A stretch of DNA of 10,067 nucleotides, taken from RGIG2206 sp045540915. GTDB lineage: Bacteria > Bacillota > Clostridia > Oscillospirales > Acutalibacteraceae. Location: positions 1 through 10,067 of the forward strand of contig JAZQID010000030.1 in assembly GCA_045540915.1 (NCBI GenBank), read 5' to 3'. Made by a program: the position numbers and the translations under genes. The notes beneath the pieces are model-generated. The model was given only the letters and a program-made list of their open reading frames with translations. It was not told the DNA's origin and made no database searches. How positions within the stretch are numbered: position 1 is the stretch's first letter; the number at the start of each line of letters is the position of its first letter. Of this stretch, positions 5,620-10,067 are shown piece after piece.

Positions 5620-6117
5620 CTATTTTATCCGCGAAAGGATGTACTGTGCGACCTCATCGGGCGAAATTTTCAGCACATAGGCAAACTCGTTATGTAAAAG
5701 CCGCTCAGCCTCTTTAAGATAACGCTCGTCCGAAATATGAAAATGCTTCTTCTGTGTTTTAAGGTCCTCCTGATGAACATAGAGCATATTTATCAGCTGC
5801 ATTAACTCCCTGCGGTCGCCGCTTCTGACAACGTAACTGCAAAACTCCTTACGTTCAAGGTCGTCGTCGATCCACTCGGCAGGCTCGTTGACCACCGATG
5901 AAATGATATCGTTGACCTCCTGCTCGGTGAGCACACGACGGATGTTATTCACCAGCGCCTGATTATCCGCAGGCACATATATTGCCGAGCGTTCGTCATA
6001 GACAGGCTGAAGAACATAATATTCCTTCTTCTCCCTGCCAATTTGACGGACGGTAAGCTCCTTTACCATACAAACGCCCTGCGTTCCGTAGCAGACCGTT
6101 TCCCCAACTGTAAACAT
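5620..6117 (-). CDS. CarD family transcriptional regulator
   Basis: CarD/CdnL-type proteins bind the RNA polymerase beta subunit and help stabilise open promoter complexes. The 165-residue protein starts MFTVGETVCYGTQGVCMV, the start of the Tudor-like RNA-polymerase-interacting domain (residues 1 to about 55, with YYVLQPVYDERSAIYVPADN). It is followed by an all-helical C-terminal domain with the conserved Trp82 in EWIDDDLERKEF, which in characterised CarD proteins contacts the promoter bubble, and the family stretch SGDRRELMQLINMLY. No TRCF helicase part is attached. The ATG at 6117-6115 has GGAGGAGAG just upstream; the in-frame ATG at 6144 precedes that site and is rejected. The stop is TAG. 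No convincing terminator separates it from the trp promoter, so some readthrough into the T-box is possible. Its gene targets cannot be inferred. Confidence 0.9.
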   Translation of the reverse strand: MFTVGETVCYGTQGVCMVKELTVRQIGREKKEYYVLQPVYDERSAIYVPADNQALVNNIRRVLTEQEVNDIISSVVNEPAEWIDDDLERKEFCSYVVRSGDRRELMQLINMLYVHQEDLKTQKKHFHISDERYLKEAERLLHNEFAYVLKISPDEVAQYILSRIK

Positions 6118-6152
6118 ATCTCTCCTCCAAAATAAAACCCGCAACAGTTGTT

Positions 6153-6172
6153 TTGCCTTTTACAAAAGGCAA
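6153..6172. repeat. Perfect hairpin in the carD 5' leader
   Basis: TTGCCTTTT and AAAAGGCAA form a 9-base perfect inverted repeat around a 2-base centre. It would fold as an 8-base stem with a 4-base loop in the carD leader mRNA, 36 bases before the start codon. On the plus strand it is followed by GTTTTCCTTT and so could end transcripts coming from the carD side. A smaller palindrome, CAACAGTTG (6142-6150), lies between it and carD. Confidence 0.5.
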
Positions 6173-6187
6173 GTTTTCCTTTGAATC

Positions 6188-6217
6188 ATTTTAACATAAA
6201 TGAACAGGCCGATGTAA
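6188..6217 (-). promoter_or_regulatory. Candidate carD promoter
   Basis: TAAAAT (6193-6188, minus strand) is preceded by TG one base upstream, giving an extended -10 element. The -35 region is poor: TTACAT at 6217-6212 with 18-base spacing. Transcription would start near 6181, giving a leader of about 64 bases that contains the hairpin at 6153-6172. The rest of the 278-base intergenic region (6118-6395) is AT-rich and shows no gene. Confidence 0.35.
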
Positions 6218-6331
6218 GTAAATTTTTTGTAAATCTTTTGAAATAAATACTACATATATAAAGACTGGCCACGCTGTTTACCAAATCGGCAAAGGCAAGC
6301 AAATCCTGTCGAACGAAAAAATATATTCTCC

Positions 6332-6360
6332 GAATTACCCAATACCTGCAAGGCAATACT
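6332..6360 (+). promoter_or_regulatory. Candidate forespore (sigma-F/sigma-G type) promoter of sigG
   Basis: GGCAATACT (6352-6360) fits the GGnnAnAnT pattern of forespore -10 boxes. GAATT lies 15 bases upstream (6332-6336) and resembles the GnATA-like -35, with the last base off. It is about 35 bases before the sigG start, and no good sigma-A promoter was found. Sporulation sigG genes are typically made under sigma-F and then sigma-G, so the context fits, but the match is degenerate. Confidence 0.35.
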
Positions 6361-6395
6361 CCTACTGTACTCACAATAAATCGGAGGGATCCGTT

Positions 6396-7166
6396 TTGCA
6401 ATACAGTAAGGTCGAGATATGCGGCGTTAACACAGCCAACCTGAAGGTGCTGACAGATGCACAAAAGGAAGAACTTATCATTCGCTCAAAGGCGGGCGAC
6501 ACGGCGGCTCGCGAGGCTCTCGTTGAGGGCAACCTGAAGCTTGTGCTGAGCGTTGTTCAGCGGTTTTCGGGGCGCGGTGAAAACCCCGACGATCTCTTTC
6601 AGGTGGGGTGCATCGGTCTTATCAAGGCCATCGACAATTTCGACACGCGGCACGAGGTAAAATTTTCCACCTACGCGGTGCCAATGATTATCGGCGAGAT
6701 ACGCCGCTACCTGCGTGACAACAACGCCCTGCGCGTTTCCCGTTCGATCAAGGACACCGCCTACCGCGTTATGCAGGCAAAGGAGAGGCTGACCGCCCTT
6801 CATCAGCGCGACCCGAGTGTAGAGGAGATTGCAAAGGAACTTGAGATATCAAAGCAGGACGTAGTGCTGGCCCTCGAAAGCATCGTTGACCCGTTGTCCC
6901 TCAGCGAGCCTGTCTACTCTGACGGGGGCGATACTATCTATGTCATGGATCAGATCGGTGACAACAACGACGACAAGAACTGGCTTGACGAGATCGTCTT
7001 CCGTCAGGCCGTCAAGGAGCTGTCCGACAGGGAGAGAATGATACTTTCGATGCGGTTTATGAGGGGGCGCACTCAAATGGAGGTAGCGCAGGAGATCGGC
7101 ATCTCGCAGGCGCAGGTCAGCCGATTGGAAAAGGGCGCCCTCGACAAGATCAAGGGCAGTATGTGA
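6396..7166 (+). CDS. sigG: RNA polymerase sporulation sigma factor SigG
   Basis: Sigma-G directs late forespore gene expression after engulfment. The 256-residue protein carries the SigG-specific N-terminus KVEICGVNTANL. Region 2 follows (GNLKLVLSVVQRF, DDLFQVGCIGLIKAIDNFD, VKFSTYAVPMIIGEIRRYLRDNN, about residues 45-110), then region 3 (VSRSIKDTAYR onward) and region 4.2 with its helix-turn-helix (GRTQMEVAQEIGISQAQVSRLEKGAL). The start codon is TTG: GGAGGG at 6383-6388 is 7 bases upstream, no upstream ATG is in frame, and the next residues match the family N-terminus. It is a single gene here, without the spoIIGA-sigE neighbours found in Bacillus and many Clostridia. Residue 44 is Glu where B. 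subtilis SigG has Asn45. Its TGA stop touches the terminator stem. Confidence 0.96.
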   Translation: MQYSKVEICGVNTANLKVLTDAQKEELIIRSKAGDTAAREALVEGNLKLVLSVVQRFSGRGENPDDLFQVGCIGLIKAIDNFDTRHEVKFSTYAVPMIIGEIRRYLRDNNALRVSRSIKDTAYRVMQAKERLTALHQRDPSVEEIAKELEISKQDVVLALESIVDPLSLSEPVYSDGGDTIYVMDQIGDNNDDKNWLDEIVFRQAVKELSDRERMILSMRFMRGRTQMEVAQEIGISQAQVSRLEKGALDKIKGSM

Positions 7167-7204
7167 AAAGGGCACCCTGTGCTGATTGCACAGGGTGCCC
7201 TTTT
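7166..7204. terminator. Bidirectional intrinsic terminator between sigG and gpsA
   Basis: A perfect 17-base stem (7166-7182 with 7188-7204) has core GGGCACCCTGTGC and loop TGATT. It begins with AAAA and ends with TTTT, so it can act on both strands. The last base of the sigG stop codon is the first base of the stem, and the gpsA stop lies 11 bases past the other side. Confidence 0.93.
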
Positions 7205-7214
7205 GTGTGTTACG

Positions 7215-8219
7215 TTAAACCCAAGCGGTTTCTCTTTCATTCTTACGAGGGCGGCACATAAGGTTGTTTATCGCCTCGGACGCCGATATCTCGCCGCTGA
7301 GAATGCGGTAGCACTCCTGAGTAATGGGCATCTCTACCCCGTACCTCTCTGCAAGTCGGGTCGCGATTGAGCAGGCGTGATATCCCTCGACCGTCATTCC
7401 GATGCGCTCAAGGGCTTCCTGCGGATCGACCCCCTGCCCTATCAGTATACCGTAGCGGCGGTTGCGGCTGTGCATCGACATACAGGTAACGATGAGGTCA
7501 CCGATGCCTGTGAGACCCATAAAGGTGGCCTCGTTGGCTCCCATAGCGACACCAAGCCGCGCAATCTCGGACAGTCCGCGGGTCATAAGGGCTGCTTTAG
7601 TGTTGTCGCCAAGTTCAAGACCGTCACAAATGCCTGCACAAAGGGCGATTACGTTCTTCAGCGCGCCGCCGATCTCCACTCCGATGACATCGTCGTGGGC
7701 ATAGACGCGCAGTCGGGGTGTGATGACTGCATCCTGCACCCACTCGGCCGCCTCAGCGTCGACCGACGCGGCAACCAAGGAGGTGGGCACTCCCCTTGCG
7801 ACCTCTTCGGCGTGGGACGGGCCCGACAAAACGACCACCCGTGCCTGCGGCAATTCTTCTTCGATAACCTCCGAAAGACACTTGAGAGTATCCCTCTCAA
7901 AGCCCTTGCCGACGTTGACGACGAATGTACCCTCTCTCAAAATATCGCGCAACAGACCTGCAGTCGAGCGAATTGCAAAGCTCGGCACCGCGAGCACAAC
8001 CATTTCGCTTGACGCGGCGACATTTATATCGCCCGTGATATCAACGGTGTCGGGAATGATGACACCTGACAACAGTTTTTCATTTTTGCGCTCGCGCTGT
8101 AACAGGGACACTTCTTGCTCAAACAAGGACCACAAATGCACCTTATGACCCCTCTGATCCAAGGCACAGGCAAGGGCTATGCCCCAGCCGCCCGATCCCA
8201 ATACTGTTACGTCAGACAC
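7215..8219 (-). CDS. gpsA: Glycerol-3-phosphate dehydrogenase [NAD(P)+]
   Basis: GpsA reduces dihydroxyacetone phosphate to sn-glycerol-3-phosphate, the backbone for phospholipids, in the cytosol. The 334-residue protein has the N-terminal dinucleotide-binding motif VLGSGGWG (Gly8 to Gly13), VGKGFE with the conserved Lys105, LSGPSHAEEV, and the catalytic Lys188 in VEIGGALKNV. It continues with the family segments MTRGLSEIARLG and TGIGDLIVTC. The length is typical. The start is GTG (8219-8217), with GAGGG 7 bases upstream at 8231-8227; the glycine motif begins at residue 8, as in homologues. It follows plsY by 16 bases in the same operon, so the enzyme making glycerol-3-phosphate is co-expressed with the enzyme that acylates it. 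It converges on sigG. Confidence 0.97.
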   Translation of the reverse strand: MSDVTVLGSGGWGIALACALDQRGHKVHLWSLFEQEVSLLQRERKNEKLLSGVIIPDTVDITGDINVAASSEMVVLAVPSFAIRSTAGLLRDILREGTFVVNVGKGFERDTLKCLSEVIEEELPQARVVVLSGPSHAEEVARGVPTSLVAASVDAEAAEWVQDAVITPRLRVYAHDDVIGVEIGGALKNVIALCAGICDGLELGDNTKAALMTRGLSEIARLGVAMGANEATFMGLTGIGDLIVTCMSMHSRNRRYGILIGQGVDPQEALERIGMTVEGYHACSIATRLAERYGVEMPITQECYRILSGEISASEAINNLMCRPRKNERETAWV

Positions 8220-8235
8220 CGTCAGACCCTCTTTC

Positions 8236-8907
8236 TTACTTTTTGGAATGTATGGCTTTTTCCTCGCCGTTACGAAGGCGGATAATGTTATCCTTATGCC
8301 TGATTATTACGATTGCTGCAAGGATGGCACCAAGCAGGGTTTCGTACAAACGCATCGGCAAAGATGCATCCGCGGTACACAGAAACACGTAGAAAATCCA
8401 TTCGACAGCACCCATTACGGAGCCGATGGACACTATTTTAGTAATCAGAAACAGCACCAAAAAGGTCAGCAAAACAAAGGTTGCCGCCTGCCAATTGATG
8501 CAGTAAAGGACGCCGATGGCGGTGGACACTCCCTTGCCTCCGCGGAACTGGAAATAGAGCGGAAAGACGTGGCCGAGCATACAAGAGGCGGCACAAAGGT
8601 AGATCATATACCTTACCTCAAGGACGGCAGGAATATTTTCGGTACAGGCCTCAAAGGCAGGCTCTAAAATGAGGAAACGGGTCAGCAAAACTGCGCCGAC
8701 TCCCTTGAGGACGTCGCCCACGAGGGTTATCAGGCCGGGCTTGATGCCGACGGTACGTATAACGTTGGTCATACCGGCATTACCGCTTCCGTGCTCACGC
8801 ACGTCCTTGTGCGCGACCGCCTTAGATATAATAACGGCGAAGTTTACACTGCCGATAAGGTAGCAGACTATCAAGGCAACGGCTACCATCAAAACATAGG
8901 TCAACAT
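8236..8907 (-). CDS. plsY: Glycerol-3-phosphate acyltransferase PlsY
   Basis: PlsY is a membrane enzyme that transfers an acyl group from acyl-phosphate to glycerol-3-phosphate, making lysophosphatidic acid. The 223-residue protein is strongly hydrophobic, with an N-terminal transmembrane helix (residues 1-20, LIVCYLIGS) and several further helices. All three conserved motifs are visible: GSGNAGMTNVIRTVG (about residues 40-54), GHVFPLYFQFRGGKGVST (near 113-130) and RHKDNIIRLRNGEE near the C-terminus. It begins 3 bases after the der stop; its ribosome binding site GGGGAGGG overlaps the end of der, about 10 bases before the ATG, which implies translational coupling. PlsX, which supplies acyl-phosphate, is not in the window. 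Confidence 0.97.
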   Translation of the reverse strand: MLTYVLMVAVALIVCYLIGSVNFAVIISKAVAHKDVREHGSGNAGMTNVIRTVGIKPGLITLVGDVLKGVGAVLLTRFLILEPAFEACTENIPAVLEVRYMIYLCAASCMLGHVFPLYFQFRGGKGVSTAIGVLYCINWQAATFVLLTFLVLFLITKIVSIGSVMGAVEWIFYVFLCTADASLPMRLYETLLGAILAAIVIIRHKDNIIRLRNGEEKAIHSKK

Positions 8908-8910
8908 TTT

Positions 8911-10067
8911 TTACTTGCCCTCCCCGCGTTCGCGGATAACAAATCGAATCGGTGTTCCTTCAAGTCCGAAGGTCGACCTGATCTGGTTCTCGATATAGCG
9001 CTGATATGAATAATGAAACAGGTCAGCGCGGTTGCAGAAGCAAACGAATGTGGGCGGTCGGGTCGAGGGCTGAGTTATATAGTATATTCTCAGGCGGCGG
9101 CCTTTATCCGTCGGGGGCTGCACCCTTGCGGTAGCATCGGCCAAAAGGTCGTTGAGCATTCCCGTTGAGATGCGCATCGTGTTCTGCGAATGGACGAACT
9201 TTATCAGTTCAAACAGGCGGTTAAGCCTTTGTCCCGTTTTAGCGGAGATAAAGATGATGGGGGCATAGGACATAAAGGCGAAGTCGTTCATCAGGCTCTT
9301 TCTGTAAGAGTCCATCGTCTTGCCCGTCTTTTCGACTGCGTCCCACTTATTAACGGCAATGATACATCCGCAACCTGCCTCAAGGGCAAGGCCCGCAACC
9401 TTTGAGTCCTGCTCGGTGAAGCCTTCGACGGCGTCGATCATTATGACGCAAACGTCGGCGCGCTCGACCGCCATCTGAGCCCTCAGGTTGCTGAAATGCT
9501 CGATCTGGTCGGTGACGCGGCTCTTTCTGCGCAGACCTGCGGTGTCGATGAAGTTGAATTTGCCGTACTCGTTGTCGATATGGGTGTCGATGGCGTCACG
9601 GGTGGTGCCCGCGATGTCGCTGACTATCGAGCGGTTTTCGCCCGAAATAGCGTTGACAAGAGAGGATTTTCCCACGTTGGGCTTGCCGATAACGGCAACG
9701 TTTACGCGGTCCTCCTCTTCCTCCTCTTCACACTCGGGGAGATACTCAAATACGGCATCAAGCAGATCGCCCGTGCCATGTCCGTGAACCGATGATACGG
9801 CAATCGGGTCCCCGAGTCCGAGATTGTAGAACTCATAGAACTCCATAGGCACGTTGCCTATCGAGTCGCACTTGTTGACGCACAAAACAACCGGCTTGCC
9901 GCTCTTTTGAAGCATCGACGCGACCTCGGCATCGGTTGCGACGACACCGCTTTTCATATCGGTGACAAGCACTATCACCTGCGCAGTCTCGATAGCAAGC
10001 TCGGCCTGACGGCGCATCTGCGAGAGAATAATATCGTCGCTCGCAGGCTCAATGCCGCCGGTGTCGA
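8911..10067 (-). CDS. der: Ribosome-associated GTPase Der (EngA), partial
   Basis: Der is a tandem-domain GTPase needed for 50S ribosomal subunit assembly. About 385 codons are visible; the N-terminal start and the G1 motif of the first GTPase domain lie beyond the right edge. The visible part begins at DTGGIEP (G3 of domain 1), then MRRQAELAIETA and NKCD (G4). A strongly acidic linker (ECEEEEEED) leads to domain 2 with GKPNVGKSSLVNAI (G1), DTAGLRRK (G3), NKWD (G4) and ISAK (G5). The C-terminal KH-like domain follows (RRLRIYYITQPSTRPPTFVCFCN ... EGTPIRFVIRERG). The ATG at 10017 is internal, because DTGGIEP continues upstream of it in frame. It is first of the visible der-plsY-gpsA operon, a common Clostridia arrangement. 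Confidence 0.97.
   Translation of the reverse strand, partial: DTGGIEPASDDIILSQMRRQAELAIETAQVIVLVTDMKSGVVATDAEVASMLQKSGKPVVLCVNKCDSIGNVPMEFYEFYNLGLGDPIAVSSVHGHGTGDLLDAVFEYLPECEEEEEEDRVNVAVIGKPNVGKSSLVNAISGENRSIVSDIAGTTRDAIDTHIDNEYGKFNFIDTAGLRRKSRVTDQIEHFSNLRAQMAVERADVCVIMIDAVEGFTEQDSKVAGLALEAGCGCIIAVNKWDAVEKTGKTMDSYRKSLMNDFAFMSYAPIIFISAKTGQRLNRLFELIKFVHSQNTMRISTGMLNDLLADATARVQPPTDKGRRLRIYYITQPSTRPPTFVCFCNRADLFHYSYQRYIENQIRSTFGLEGTPIRFVIRERGEGK

Noticed and set aside
6186..6464. A 92-codon minus-strand open frame upstream of carD
   Set aside because: It covers AT-rich intergenic DNA and overlaps the sigG start. There is no ribosome binding site or family resemblance.
7377..8012. A 211-codon plus-strand open frame
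   Set aside because: It is antisense to gpsA; no start site signals or family features are present.
1..10067. Mobile element, CRISPR array, defence system or prophage
   Set aside because: No transposase, integrase, direct-repeat array or target-site duplication was seen. All long genes are recognisable core functions with uniform codon use.

Overview
The window looks like core chromosome of an endospore-forming, low-to-mid GC Firmicute of class Clostridia. The evidence is an intact sporulation sigma factor G gene, a T-box riboswitch, a stand-alone CarD-like regulator, strong GGAGG ribosome binding sites and the der-plsY-gpsA gene order common in Clostridia. The moderately high GC content would suit an Oscillospirales-type gut organism, but that is inference. 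I see no phage, transposon, CRISPR or RNA-gene signal apart from the T-box leader.

Layout. (1) 1-578, minus: 5' end of polA, cut by the window edge. (2) 579-724: divergent intergenic region with a strong sigma-A promoter for the plus-strand genes. (3) 737-2850, plus: three overlapping genes, dusB, a DUF2461 protein and rnhA. They end in a long bidirectional hairpin terminator shared with (4) 2866-3765, minus: a YhcC/YtqA-type radical SAM protein. (5) 3964-5602, minus: a complete tryptophan-controlled unit made of a consensus promoter, a T-box leader with a UGG specifier, its terminator, a 13-codon leader ORF containing one Trp codon, and trpB. The trpB frame is interrupted by one in-frame TAA at codon 89, just before the PLP lysine, and is otherwise intact. 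(6) 5620-6117, minus: carD-like gene. (7) 6396-7166, plus: sigG, starting at TTG. It converges on (8) 7215-10067, minus: gpsA, plsY and the 3' part of der, with a second perfect bidirectional terminator between sigG and gpsA.

How the genes fit together. polA, rnhA, dusB and der are replication, tRNA-modification and ribosome-assembly housekeeping genes. plsY and gpsA both serve the first acylation step of glycerophospholipid synthesis: GpsA makes glycerol-3-phosphate and PlsY acylates it. trpB without trpA suggests synthesis of tryptophan from salvaged indole, with uncharged tRNA-Trp as the signal.

The most interesting locus is the trp unit. It has layered control (T-box plus a possible Trp-containing leader peptide), its product contains no tryptophan, and the coding sequence appears to have been hit by a single nonsense change. 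That change is either very recent or an assembly error. The rest of the window is largely ordinary.
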